From an uncultured Dehalococcoidia bacterium (GTDB taxonomy: Bacteria > Chloroflexota > Dehalococcoidia > GIF9 > UBA5629): a DNA stretch of 55,108 bases. This document shows, piece after piece, positions 9,080 through 17,269 of the stretch. A model generated the notes under the pieces. That model ran no database searches. It had not been told where the DNA came from and saw only the letters and a program-made list of their open reading frames with translations. The stretch is taken from positions 1-55,108 of the forward strand of contig CALJTV010000048.1 of the NCBI GenBank assembly GCA_937975645.1, given 5' to 3'. A program made the position numbers and the translations under genes. How positions within the stretch are numbered: position 1 is the stretch's first letter; every line of letters starts with the position of its first letter.

Positions 9080-9658
9080 TTACTTCAATCTGCTCTCCGC
9101 AGCAGCCCAGTCAATGTTGCGGAAGAAGGCTTCAATATAGTCAGCCCGCTTGAGTCCGTAGTCGATCATGAAGGCATGCTCGAAGACGTCCAGCACCAGG
9201 ATGGGCAGGCAGCCTGCGGGATGGCCCACATCATGCTCGTTTATCCACTGGTTGAACAGCCCGCCGGTGAGGTTGTCTTGATAGAGCACCACCCAGCCAA
9301 TGCCACGCATGGTCCCACTGGCTTTGAAGTCCCTCTCCCAGTCATCATAGCTGCCAAAGTCTTCCGCCAACTTACGGGCTAACTTTCCCGATCTGTCCAG
9401 CGCCCCTTTACCACCCAGGTTCTCAAAGTAGTACTCGTGCAGCCTCATTCCGTTGAATTCCCAGCCCAGCCTGCGCTTGAGTTCGGCATACTCCGGCGTC
9501 CCCTGTTTTCCTTCCTTGAGCATAGCAGAGAGAGTGTCCATCAGCCTGTTGGTGTTGGTGACATACCCCTGGTATAACGTGAAGTGGTTCTTAAGCAGCG
9601 TCTCGCTGAAACCCTCCATACCGAGGAGTTTGCTGTAGTCCTTTGCCTGATATGCCAT
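9080..9658 (-). CDS. Fe/Mn superoxide dismutase
   Basis: Dismutates superoxide to peroxide and oxygen. The 192-residue product keeps the four metal ligands: H25 (KNHFTLY), H74 (RLHEYY), D157 and H161 (LDVFEHAF). The DVFEHAFMIDYG sequence differs from the usual DVWEHAYY and is closer to forms I associate with anaerobes; metal choice cannot be decided. GGAGGTG lies six nt before the ATG at 9658. It lacks a signal peptide, so it acts in the cytoplasm. Confidence 0.93.
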   Translation of the reverse strand: MAYQAKDYSKLLGMEGFSETLLKNHFTLYQGYVTNTNRLMDTLSAMLKEGKQGTPEYAELKRRLGWEFNGMRLHEYYFENLGGKGALDRSGKLARKLAEDFGSYDDWERDFKASGTMRGIGWVVLYQDNLTGGLFNQWINEHDVGHPAGCLPILVLDVFEHAFMIDYGLKRADYIEAFFRNIDWAAAESRLK

Positions 9659-9678
9659 TTTCTCCACCTCCGTTTAGC

Positions 9679-9804
9679 TCATTTCTGAAGGTCCATCGGC
9701 TTACCACAACAGACCAGCTCCCCACCACCCACCACCTTAACTTCAACTACATTCCCACAGATGCTGCATTTGAACACCTGTCCCACAGCAGTTACCTTTG
9801 CCAT
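9679..9804 (-). CDS. Desulforedoxin-like small iron protein
   Basis: A 41-residue protein, [20 protein letters not shown] then a C-terminal [12 protein letters not shown]. The C-x-x-C plus adjacent C-C pattern is the Fe(SCys)4 site of desulforedoxin and of the N-terminal domain of desulfoferrodoxin. GGAG lies six nt before the ATG at 9804. It is 20 nt ahead of sod. The catalytic neelaredoxin domain of a superoxide reductase is absent, so it is probably an electron carrier rather than a reductase. Confidence 0.88.
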   Translation of the reverse strand: MAKVTAVGQVFKCSICGNVVEVKVVGGGELVCCGKPMDLQK

Positions 9805-9840
9805 ATCCAACTCCTTTTTTGACACTCACAATCCGTAAAG

Positions 9841-10686
9841 TTATGACTGCCTTTTCATCTTTTTCAGTAAATCAGTGAATACATCGGTGTGGTAGACCTC
9901 ATGATCCCTGATGCGCAGGAGCAGCTTCTTTAGTTTCTCGTCGGCTATATCCTTGGCTGCCCTGTCATACTCTGCTGCCACCTTCTTCTCAATCTCAATG
10001 TCAGCTCGGAGCATAGCAGCAGGCTTAGTGGACTGGTCAATTTTCGTGTGCTCGATGCGCGGGCTGCCACCTCCACCGACCAGCTCCTCAGCCAACCAGC
10101 CGAGATGCTGCATCTCATTTATCGCTTGGTCTTCCATCTGCTTCTTTATCTCTTTGTTCCGCGCCATGTAGGAATGGAACAGGTATTGCAGGATCACCGT
10201 GTACTCGTGCTCTATACCCCAGTCCAGCACTTTGGTTACCTTGTCTTTGCGGTCACCCCTGATGTCCTTAAGTCCCTCCCGCTTCACCTTGTCCACAAAG
10301 TGCCGGAAATCATCGCGGTGTGACTCCTCATCGGAGAGGATGCGTTGCAGCACTCGCTTTATCCCAGGCTCGTCTATAGTCTTGATGTGCTCTTTATACA
10401 TGGCGATGGCGTCTTCTTCCAAGAGCACGTCCTGCCCCATCCATTCGCTCACCGTCTTACCTTCCATGCGCATCTTGCCCCGTTTTAGGCTGGGCTTGCC
10501 GCCAAGGTCAACGATTGCTTCAGCCAGCCAGTCGAAGTGCCGCATCTCCTCCCTGGCGATAGCCTCGATCTCGCAGGCAAGCTCACCCTCGCCCATGGAA
10601 TACGCGTGGATGAGGTACTGGACAATAGCCCCATGCTCACCCTCCAGGTCCTCATTCAGCAGAGCAATTACCTTCTCTTTGTCCAT
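9841..10686 (-). CDS. Tandem double ferritin-like diiron protein
   Basis: A 281-residue protein with two ferritin-like four-helix domains in one chain. The first (about 1-140) has ExxH in REEMRHFDW and EESHRDDF. The second (about 150-281) has NEMQHLGWL and RDHEVYHTDVF. Single-domain relatives are bacterioferritin-like. Two pseudo-symmetric domains suggest a compact non-cage protein for iron binding or peroxide handling. A GGAGGTGAAAGGA site precedes the ATG at 10686. It lies between copA and the desulforedoxin gene. Confidence 0.88.
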   Translation of the reverse strand: MDKEKVIALLNEDLEGEHGAIVQYLIHAYSMGEGELACEIEAIAREEMRHFDWLAEAIVDLGGKPSLKRGKMRMEGKTVSEWMGQDVLLEEDAIAMYKEHIKTIDEPGIKRVLQRILSDEESHRDDFRHFVDKVKREGLKDIRGDRKDKVTKVLDWGIEHEYTVILQYLFHSYMARNKEIKKQMEDQAINEMQHLGWLAEELVGGGGSPRIEHTKIDQSTKPAAMLRADIEIEKKVAAEYDRAAKDIADEKLKKLLLRIRDHEVYHTDVFTDLLKKMKRQS

Positions 10687-10753
10687 ATCCTTTCACCTCC
10701 AGCAGACCTTGTTTACTCTCGATAGCCCACGGCTATCCAAAGCGCTATACACC

Positions 10754-10918
10754 TCACATGGGCCTTGGTGTCTCAGGAGTGAGGTATTTCTCCGGGTCCT
10801 GGTCGAAAGCCTTCTTGCAGGCGAGGGCACAGAAGTAGTACTTCTTGCCTTCGTACTCAGACGTCGCCGCGGCCTCCGATTCCTTTACCTCCATTTTGCA
10901 CACGGGATCGGTTGCCAT
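10754..10918 (-). CDS. Possible independently translated YHS-domain protein nested in copA
   Basis: The last 54 codons of copA can start at an in-frame ATG (10918-10916) that follows a full AAAGGAGGTGA at 10923-10933, with seven nt between the GGAGG core and the ATG. The product [11 protein letters not shown]... is a complete YHS domain, the size of free-standing YHS proteins. What is seen is the site; that it is used in vivo is inference. It could equally be a relic of gene fusion. Confidence 0.4.
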   Translation of the reverse strand: MATDPVCKMEVKESEAAATSEYEGKKYYFCALACKKAFDQDPEKYLTPETPRPM

Positions 10919-13195
10919 CTGTTCACCTCCTTTCTTCGTTTTTTCCATTCTCGGTGGTTTAAAGCCTCGCAAGCGTAATGAGTTGAGCACCACCGTAATA
11001 GAGCTGGCAGCCATAGCTGCCGCCGCCAGCACCGGGTTGAGAAAACCGTATTCGCCCAGCGCGAAATGCAACGCCGGCGGCACATCGCCAGTCCGAAAAA
11101 TGGGGTAGAGCACCCCTGCCGCCACGGGTATCAACGCGCTGTTGTAGGCAAATGCCCAGAAGAGGTTCTGTCTCACAGTACGCATGGTACGCCGGCTTAA
11201 GGATACCGCGGTGACGAGGCCGCGGAGGTCGCCGCCGAGGAGCACTATGTCCCCGGTCTCCATAGCAATGTCAGTCCCGGTGCCGATGGCGATGCCCACA
11301 TCCGCCTGAGCCAGTGCCGGGGCATCGTTTATGCCATCGCCCACCACCGCCACCACCCTGCCCTCATCCCGCAACCGCTGTACTTCCCGAGCTTTGTTCT
11401 CCGGGAGCACTTCAGCCAGTACCCGGTCGATACCTGCCTCCCGGGCAACCGCCCTGGCAGCGCGCTCGTTATCACCGGTGACCATCGCCACCTCAATCCC
11501 CAGCCGATGTAGTGCCGTGACCACTTCCCTCGCCTCAGGCTTTATGGTATCTGCAAGAGCCAGTATGCCTACCACCCTGTCCTCCACACCCAGGAACAGC
11601 ACTGTCTTGCCCTGCTCCCAGAGACGTTGAGCTAGCGGCAAAATGCCGTCTGGAGATAGCCCTCTGAGTTGCATCAGGCTCATATTTCCCAGCGAGATCC
11701 GCCTCTTTCCCACCATCACTTCGACACCATGCCCCGGAAGCGCCTGGAACGCCGACGTCTCCAGCAGCGACAGCCCTTTCTCTAGAGCGGTACTGACGAC
11801 AGCCCTGCCCAGAGGGTGCTCTGAGTTACGCTCAGTAGAAGCTGCCAGCCGCAGCACCTCATCCCTGGTGAACGGTGGCAATGACTCCACATCGGTGACC
11901 ACGGGCTTGCCGGTGGTCAGCGTGCCCGTCTTGTCCAGGAGCACACAGTCCACTTTCTGCATCATCTCCAGCGCCTCGCCGCTGCGGATGAGCACGCCAT
12001 TCTCAGCACCCTTGCCCGTCGCCACGATGATAGCAGTGGGCGTGGCTAACCCCAGTGCACAAGGGCAGGCGATGATAAGCACGGCAACAAAATTGAGCAG
12101 GGCATGTGTCAGCGCTGGCGCCGGTCCCAGAAAATACCACACTACAAAGGTAACGGCAGCTATAGCCACCACCACCGGTACAAAATAACTGGCAATGACA
12201 TCCACCAGACGCTGCACCGGCGCCTTGCTCCCCTGCGCCTCCTCCACCAGCCCAATAATACGGGAAAGCATGGTGTCCTTGCCCACCCTGGTGGCTTCAA
12301 ACTGGAAGCTGCCGCTGAGGTTGACTGCGCCGCCGATAACGGTGTCGCCGCTTTTCTTCTCCACCGGTAAACTCTCCCCGGTTATCATCGATTCGTCAAC
12401 AGCGGAATAGCCCTGCCTCACAATCCCATCCACCGGCACCCGCTCTCCGGGGCGCACCAGCACCAGATCGCCCACCTGCAACTCGTCCACCACCACCTGT
12501 ACTTCAACACCGTTCCTGAGCACCGTTGCCCTGTCAGGTCTGAGGCTCATAAGCTTTTTGATTGCTTCCGAGGTCTGCCCCTTGGCTCTGGCTTCGAGAA
12601 AGCGTCCCAGCAGCACCAGGGCAATGATCATTGAAGAAGTGTCGAAGTATACGTCGGGTGCCATCATCACTCTGGAAAATGCCTGCGGTACCACCACCAC
12701 TGCCATGCTGTAGAAATAGGCAGCCGATGTACCCACAGCGATGAGAGTGTTCATATCAGCAGTGCGGTGTCTCAGTGCCCCCCAAGCGCCCCTGTAAAAC
12801 TGCCAGCCCGCCCAGAACTGCACTGGCGTCGCCAGCAACCACAAAACATACGGCTTTCCGGGGAAATCGAAAGCCATACTTAGCACCATCACTATCGCAG
12901 CCAGCGCCAGCGCCACAATTAATTTGACCTTTAGCTCTCGCGCCTCACCTGCAGCGGCAAGCCCAAAGCCCCCAAGCCCCACCTCTGCCCCAAGCTCATA
13001 GCCGGCATTTGCCACCGCCCGGCGCAGTTCCGCGTGTGCCGTGCCTTCCTCATACTCCACCACCGCCGTCTCCGAAGCTAGATTGACACTGGCGGAGATG
13101 ACTCCTGCCACACCCGCCAGCGCCTTCTCCACGCGGGCAACGCAGGAGGCACAACTCATACCTTGGACACGAAAAACAGACTTCCTGATAGCCAT
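10754..13195 (-). CDS. copA: Copper-translocating P1B-type ATPase with C-terminal YHS domain
   Basis: An 813-residue heavy-metal ATPase that should export Cu(I). It starts with one HMA domain whose metal site is M13-S-C15-A-S-C18. Eight membrane segments follow with the CPC transport motif (IIACPCALG). The cytoplasmic domain has DKTGT, SEHPLG and [10 protein letters not shown]. After the last helices a linker leads to a YHS domain (DPVCKMEV ... [12 protein letters not shown]) at about residues 760-813, also a metal-binding module. The ATG abuts the stop of the preceding 97-codon gene, so the two are translationally coupled. The linker contains a strong internal ribosome site. Confidence 0.95.
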   Translation of the reverse strand: MAIRKSVFRVQGMSCASCVARVEKALAGVAGVISASVNLASETAVVEYEEGTAHAELRRAVANAGYELGAEVGLGGFGLAAAGEARELKVKLIVALALAAIVMVLSMAFDFPGKPYVLWLLATPVQFWAGWQFYRGAWGALRHRTADMNTLIAVGTSAAYFYSMAVVVVPQAFSRVMMAPDVYFDTSSMIIALVLLGRFLEARAKGQTSEAIKKLMSLRPDRATVLRNGVEVQVVVDELQVGDLVLVRPGERVPVDGIVRQGYSAVDESMITGESLPVEKKSGDTVIGGAVNLSGSFQFEATRVGKDTMLSRIIGLVEEAQGSKAPVQRLVDVIASYFVPVVVAIAAVTFVVWYFLGPAPALTHALLNFVAVLIIACPCALGLATPTAIIVATGKGAENGVLIRSGEALEMMQKVDCVLLDKTGTLTTGKPVVTDVESLPPFTRDEVLRLAASTERNSEHPLGRAVVSTALEKGLSLLETSAFQALPGHGVEVMVGKRRISLGNMSLMQLRGLSPDGILPLAQRLWEQGKTVLFLGVEDRVVGILALADTIKPEAREVVTALHRLGIEVAMVTGDNERAARAVAREAGIDRVLAEVLPENKAREVQRLRDEGRVVAVVGDGINDAPALAQADVGIAIGTGTDIAMETGDIVLLGGDLRGLVTAVSLSRRTMRTVRQNLFWAFAYNSALIPVAAGVLYPIFRTGDVPPALHFALGEYGFLNPVLAAAAMAASSITVVLNSLRLRGFKPPRMEKTKKGGEQMATDPVCKMEVKESEAAATSEYEGKKYYFCALACKKAFDQDPEKYLTPETPRPM

Positions 13196-13489
13196 TTAGC
13201 CTATTTCCACGCTGATGCTTACTTGGGTGGTGTCCCGCACACCTTTAAGGGACGATACCAGCCCACGCAAAGTGTTTGCCATGACCTCGCCGGTGAACGG
13301 GTTTAAGGGGATATCTTTACCGTTCACGGTGACGCTGACATCGCCCTTCGTCAGGCTGATATCAAGCTGGTGCATGTCTTCAGTCCCTTTCAGGGCTGAG
13401 GCTACAGCCACAGAGACCTTCGCTAGAAGGTCTTCCACAAAGCGGTTCATCTCCACCGGCTGGTGGTTTACCCAGAGCTTTGCCTTCAT
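13196..13489 (-). CDS. Conserved-looking hypothetical protein
   Basis: A 97-residue soluble protein I do not recognise. It has no cysteines, no signal peptide and a predicted alpha then beta layout, with KGDVSVTVNGKDIPLNPF in the middle. Its start lies 10 nt after the selenoperoxiredoxin stop, and its TAA directly precedes the copA ATG. Such packing supports that it is a real gene. No function is proposed. Confidence 0.7.
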   Translation of the reverse strand: MKAKLWVNHQPVEMNRFVEDLLAKVSVAVASALKGTEDMHQLDISLTKGDVSVTVNGKDIPLNPFTGEVMANTLRGLVSSLKGVRDTTQVSISVEIG

Positions 13490-13499
13490 CTTGCTAAAG

Positions 13500-14099
13500 C
13501 TATTCCATCTTGGGGTTCCACACCTCCCATACCTTACCCGCCAGCTTCATGCTGGGCTTCAAGGTGGGCTTGCCCGGCTGCCAGCCTGAGGGCATAACTT
13601 CGCCGGTAGCCTGATGGTGCTGGTAAGCCTTTATCTGGCGCAACGTCTCGGCAACATTGCGTCCCACCGGTGGGGTCAACACCTCCATGGCTTGAATGAT
13701 GCCATTGGGGTCGATGAGAAAGCGCCCTCTGACATTCACGCCAGCCTCCTCATCATAGACACCGTAGAGCGAGCCGATCTTGCCACCGGGGTCGGAGACC
13801 ATGGGGAAGGGCACACCACCCTCCACCATCTTGGAAAGCTCCTCCTCCTGCCAGATCTTGTGGGAAAATATACTGTCCACACTGATAGATAACACTTCCA
13901 CACCCAGCTCCTGGAATTCAGTGTACCTGGCGGCAACTGCCGACAGCTCCGTCGGTCAGACAAAGGTGAAATCGCCAGGATAGAAACAGAGCATCACCCA
14001 CTTACCACGGTAGTCGGAGAGGTTGATGTCCTTCGCTCTCCCCTCGTGGTACGCCCTTGCGCTGAACTCCGGTGCCGGTTTACCTACTCTTACGCTCAT
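13500..14099 (-). CDS. Selenocysteine-containing peroxiredoxin (AhpC/TSA family), UGA-decoded
   Basis: Reading from the ATG at 14099, with a ribosome site GAAAGGAGGAAGAG, gives 199 codons with a single internal TGA at codon 48 (13958-13956). Codons before it ([12 protein letters not shown] ... FYPGDFTFV) and after it ([11 protein letters not shown] ... SISVDS) are both canonical peroxiredoxin in the same frame. TGA sits exactly where the peroxidatic Cys of FTFVCPTE belongs. A hairpin with the features of a bacterial SECIS follows. The C-terminal segment reads [13 protein letters not shown], where 2-Cys AhpC has EVCPAGW, so the resolving Cys is Met. It should reduce peroxides with an external thiol or selenol partner. 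Ordinary ORF calling yields only the last 133 codons. Confidence 0.9.
13927..13946 (-). promoter_or_regulatory. Putative bacterial SECIS hairpin of the peroxiredoxin
   Basis: Starting nine nt after the UGA, the mRNA forms CUG-U-CGGC / GCCG-C-CAG, seven pairs with one U-C mismatch, closed by an AGUU loop. The loop G is 19 nt downstream of UGA, inside the 16-37 nt range described for bacterial SECIS elements, and G is at loop position two. It resembles the hairpin in the glutaredoxin gene at 24351-24368. Confidence 0.7.
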
Positions 14100-14120
14100 C
14101 TCTTCCTCCTTTCTCTATAC

Positions 14121-15305
14121 CTACATTACACCGGTCTCTCGGTGTTTCTGCCTCACCATTTCTGCAAGCCCATCAAGAGCCTTGAAATCAGCCTCCCGAG
14201 GATAGCCTTTTGCCAGGACTGGCGGCAGCACCTCCACCTTCAAATTGGTCAGCATGCCGCTGATCTGCTCCACCACCTTGCCACCCCAGCCATAGGAGCC
14301 AATTATCGAGGCGAACTTCAAGTTAGGCCGTAACGCATTCGCCAAGAAAGCGGCATAGGCAGCCGCGGGATGTGCCCCACCCAGCACCGTGGGTGTACCG
14401 ATTATTACCGTGGCCGCGTCCACCAGAGCCATAGCCAGCTTGCCGATGTCGGTCACCGGCAGATCGAACTGTTTTACGGTTATCCCCCGCTCCACCAACG
14501 CCCCGACAAAATAGGCTACCATCCGCCTTGTGCTATCATGCATGGAGACGTATGGTAGCACCACGATGTTCTTCGGCTCACCGAATGCCCAGCTATGGTA
14601 AGCCTTGATGATGAACTCGGGCTTGTTGTAGACGGGACCGTGGCTCGGGGCGATCATGTCTATCTGATATTCCTTCACCTTCTCCAAATTCTTCTGTATG
14701 GTGGTACGGAAGGGCATCATGATCTCCGCGTAGTACCTCTTCGCCGCCTCATACACCTGTCCCTCATCGGTGACATACAGATCGCTGGTGGCTAAATGGG
14801 AACCAAAGAAGTCGCATGGGAACAGGATCCTCTCTTCCCTTAGATATGTGAGCATGGTCTCGGGCCAGTGCACCCAGGGGGCATGGATGAACTCCAGCGT
14901 CCTATCGCCCAGCGAGATGGTCTCCTTGTCCTCCACCGTTATAAACCTGTCCTCAGCCACCATGAGCAAATCGATGAGCATCCCTTTGCACCTCGGCGTA
15001 CACACCACCTTAGCCTCAGGGTACTTCGCCAGCACCGCCGGAATGGCGCCGGCATGGTCCTGCTCGGCATGGTTGGCAATCAAGTAGTCCAGCTTCTTTA
15101 CCTCCAGTGAATCCAGGTTTTCCAGGAGCACCCGCTCCATAGTGGGGTCAACGGAGTCTATCAAAGCCGTACTCTGACCGCCCTGCACCAGATACGAGTT
15201 ATAACTGGTGCCATCCGGCAACGGAATCAGGGAATCAAACAGCCTCCTGTCCCAGTCCACCGCCCCTGCCCAGTAGACGCCACGCCTTATCTCCCTCGGT
15301 TTCAT
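14121..15305 (-). CDS. fprA: A-type flavodiiron protein (NO/O2 reductase)
   Basis: A 394-residue flavodiiron protein that reduces O2 to water or NO to N2O in the cytoplasm of anaerobes. The N-terminal metallo-beta-lactamase-like domain holds H79-A-E81-Q-D83-H84 and later FPCDFFGSH and SHGPVY diiron ligands. The C-terminal flavodoxin domain (from about residue 250) binds FMN (IGTPTVLGG, IGSYGWGG). GGAGG precedes the ATG at 15305. It follows hrb and a hemerythrin gene, the same pairing with hrb that is known in Moorella, which supports an electron path NAD(P)H to Hrb to FprA. Confidence 0.95.
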   Translation of the reverse strand: MKPREIRRGVYWAGAVDWDRRLFDSLIPLPDGTSYNSYLVQGGQSTALIDSVDPTMERVLLENLDSLEVKKLDYLIANHAEQDHAGAIPAVLAKYPEAKVVCTPRCKGMLIDLLMVAEDRFITVEDKETISLGDRTLEFIHAPWVHWPETMLTYLREERILFPCDFFGSHLATSDLYVTDEGQVYEAAKRYYAEIMMPFRTTIQKNLEKVKEYQIDMIAPSHGPVYNKPEFIIKAYHSWAFGEPKNIVVLPYVSMHDSTRRMVAYFVGALVERGITVKQFDLPVTDIGKLAMALVDAATVIIGTPTVLGGAHPAAAYAAFLANALRPNLKFASIIGSYGWGGKVVEQISGMLTNLKVEVLPPVLAKGYPREADFKALDGLAEMVRQKHRETGVM

Positions 15306-15342
15306 CTCTGAACCTCCACTACTTATTTCGATCCATGTGCTG

Positions 15343-16560
15343 TCAGACCAGTAGCCTCTTCTCCCCCTCTATCTTCTTGACATCGGTGATATCCTGGGTC
15401 ACCTCGAGGCAGCCCAGATATTCGCCCTCCTTGCTGCGCACGGCAAAATACCTTATATAGATTAACCTGCCTTTGAGGTTTATCCAGAACTCAGCCACGT
15501 CCCGTTTTTTCGCCTTAAAGTCTTCCAGTATCTGATTGACCACATGGACGCTCTTCTGCGGGTGGCACTGCTGCACTTTTCTGCCAATAACCGCCGCGGT
15601 GCGGGCGAAGATCCGCTCTTTGGACTGGCTAAAATAACGGACGGTGTCGTCTTTGTCCACAAAGGTGATGTCCACCGGCAGAGAATTAAGCACCGCCTCC
15701 AGTTCCTCTAGGGAAAAGCTGCCAGTCTCCAGAGAGACCACGCCCTCTACCTGTGCTGGTTGCGCCTGTGGCGAGACCATGATAAAGGCTGCCCGTGCCG
15801 GCTCCGGGGTAAAGCAGCAATAGCCCAGTCCATCAAATTGTCGTCTGATGTCCTGCCATTCGCCCTCGCTGATTACCTTCAGGGCGGTGGGAAAGAGTAT
15901 GTTGTTCTCCTTGAAGAAATGGCTGGAGAGCATCTCTGCCAGCTCCAGCGATGTCTCATCAAGCCGTCTGGCAAAGTCTGAAAATGCCATCCCCTGCGCG
16001 CTTTCAACCGCCTGGTACAGGCCCTTCTTTATCCCCCTTATCTTATCGTGTTCCATCCACATTATCGCCGGCGGCTGGGTGATGCCGTGCTTCTCCAGCA
16101 TGGGGAAAAGCACGTTCTCCTCCCTCACATAATGGCTCTCCGAGTCCTTGAAATGCTGGAGAAGATGCGCCAAGTGTTCCATCTCATCACCGAGAGCGGG
16201 AAGGCTGCCGGCTTCTTTCGCCTTCCCCACCACCTCTCTCAGCTTGCCAGCGTACTCAAGAAGCAACCGGTGCTCCTCCATAAGGATATTAAGCGGGTGC
16301 CCTTGGGGTACTACCACTTTCTCCCTCTCCACGGACTCCCGCATCACTGCCAGATGCACATCGCACAACCTCTGTATTTCCTCTCTAGGCAAGCCCTCCT
16401 TGATGAGCTCCTCTTCCACCTGGGCGATGTCCAGCGGCGTCACCTCCCTCGCCAGCCTGCGGAACTCTTGTTCCACCTCCGCCTGCGGAGCCCCGTCGTG
16501 TAGCCTCCTCAGCAACTGCTTCAATACCTGACGCTTGTTAGCACCGAACTCTTCGCTCAA
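15343..16560 (-). CDS. DUF438 / hemerythrin HHE / PAS protein
   Basis: A 405-residue three-part protein. Residues 1-75 are DUF438; about 85-235 is a hemerythrin-like domain with HPLNILMEEH, ESHYVREENVLFP, MEHDKIR and SSHFFKENNILFP supplying His and Glu ligands; about 285-400 is a PAS domain (ITFVDKDDTVRYFSQSKERIF). Proteins of this kind are linked to NO or O2 sensing and to di-iron repair, but no output domain is present. Translation starts at a TTG (16560) with AGGAGGTG five nt upstream. It sits between hrb and fprA. Confidence 0.9.
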   Translation of the reverse strand: MSEEFGANKRQVLKQLLRRLHDGAPQAEVEQEFRRLAREVTPLDIAQVEEELIKEGLPREEIQRLCDVHLAVMRESVEREKVVVPQGHPLNILMEEHRLLLEYAGKLREVVGKAKEAGSLPALGDEMEHLAHLLQHFKDSESHYVREENVLFPMLEKHGITQPPAIMWMEHDKIRGIKKGLYQAVESAQGMAFSDFARRLDETSLELAEMLSSHFFKENNILFPTALKVISEGEWQDIRRQFDGLGYCCFTPEPARAAFIMVSPQAQPAQVEGVVSLETGSFSLEELEAVLNSLPVDITFVDKDDTVRYFSQSKERIFARTAAVIGRKVQQCHPQKSVHVVNQILEDFKAKKRDVAEFWINLKGRLIYIRYFAVRSKEGEYLGCLEVTQDITDVKKIEGEKRLLV

Positions 16561-16571
16561 CTACACACCTC

Positions 16572-17252
16572 CTACATCTTTTCGAACTGGTCTTTACTGG
16601 CACCGCAGACCGGACACACCCAGCTGTCCGGTAGCTGCTCAAAAGGTGTCCCCGGCTTTATGCCGCCATCGGGGTCACCAACCTCGGGGTCATAGACATA
16701 GTTGCAGATGGTGCATCTGTACTTCGCCATCTTCGCTGCTGCCTCCTTAACTTCGACATAGCTAGGAGCAGTCTTGGGTGTGCTGCCCCGCTTGACCTGA
16801 TGGTAGTAAGCATAAGTCATCGGTTCGCCCTCTTTGAGCACATCCGCCTCAACCACCTCTCCCAGAAACAGGGTATGGGTACCGCAGTCCATTTGGTTGA
16901 CCACTTTAGCCTCAAAGTAAGCTAAGCTGTTCTCCAGCACTATCGGCGCCCCAGTAGTACCCTCCCTGTAGTTCACCCCCTTGAGCTTGTCCACCTCCCT
17001 GCCCGACTTGAAGCCGAAGCCGCCGATAAAGCTTAATGGCGTGTCCTGGGACAGCACCGAGACACTGAACACCTTGCTAGATGAGATGAACTCGTGGGTA
17101 AGGTTCTTTTTGTTTATGGCTACAGCGACCGTCGGTGGCTCTGATGAGACCTGAAAGGCGGTGTTGGCGATCTGACAATTAAGCCTGCCGTCCTTTTTGG
17201 AGCCCACCACATAGAGCCCGTAGCTTAGTTTGAAAAATGCCTTCGGGTTCAT
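16572..17252 (-). CDS. hrb: Flavin reductase-rubredoxin fusion (high molecular weight rubredoxin)
   Basis: A 226-residue fusion. Residues 1-155 form a flavin reductase-like FMN domain; residues 174-226 form a complete rubredoxin ([12 protein letters not shown] ... [11 protein letters not shown]) with four Cys ligands. Hrb passes electrons from NAD(P)H to flavodiiron proteins. AAGGGGGTG precedes the ATG at 17252. It lies 11 nt before the DUF438 gene and two genes from fprA. Confidence 0.94.
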   Translation of the reverse strand: MNPKAFFKLSYGLYVVGSKKDGRLNCQIANTAFQVSSEPPTVAVAINKKNLTHEFISSSKVFSVSVLSQDTPLSFIGGFGFKSGREVDKLKGVNYREGTTGAPIVLENSLAYFEAKVVNQMDCGTHTLFLGEVVEADVLKEGEPMTYAYYHQVKRGSTPKTAPSYVEVKEAAAKMAKYRCTICNYVYDPEVGDPDGGIKPGTPFEQLPDSWVCPVCGASKDQFEKM

Positions 17253-17269
17253 TATCCACCCCCTTTAAA

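Noticed and set aside
10199..10978. Plus-strand frame of 259 codons opposite the ferritin and copA genes
   Set aside because: Composition (Ser/Leu/Arg-rich, no domain) is that of a shadow of coding sequence.
13500..13901. A short 133-codon peroxiredoxin fragment starting downstream of the TGA
   Set aside because: It would lack the catalytic N-terminus; the upstream 47 codons are intact peroxiredoxin in the same frame with a ribosome site, so read-through at TGA as selenocysteine explains it better.
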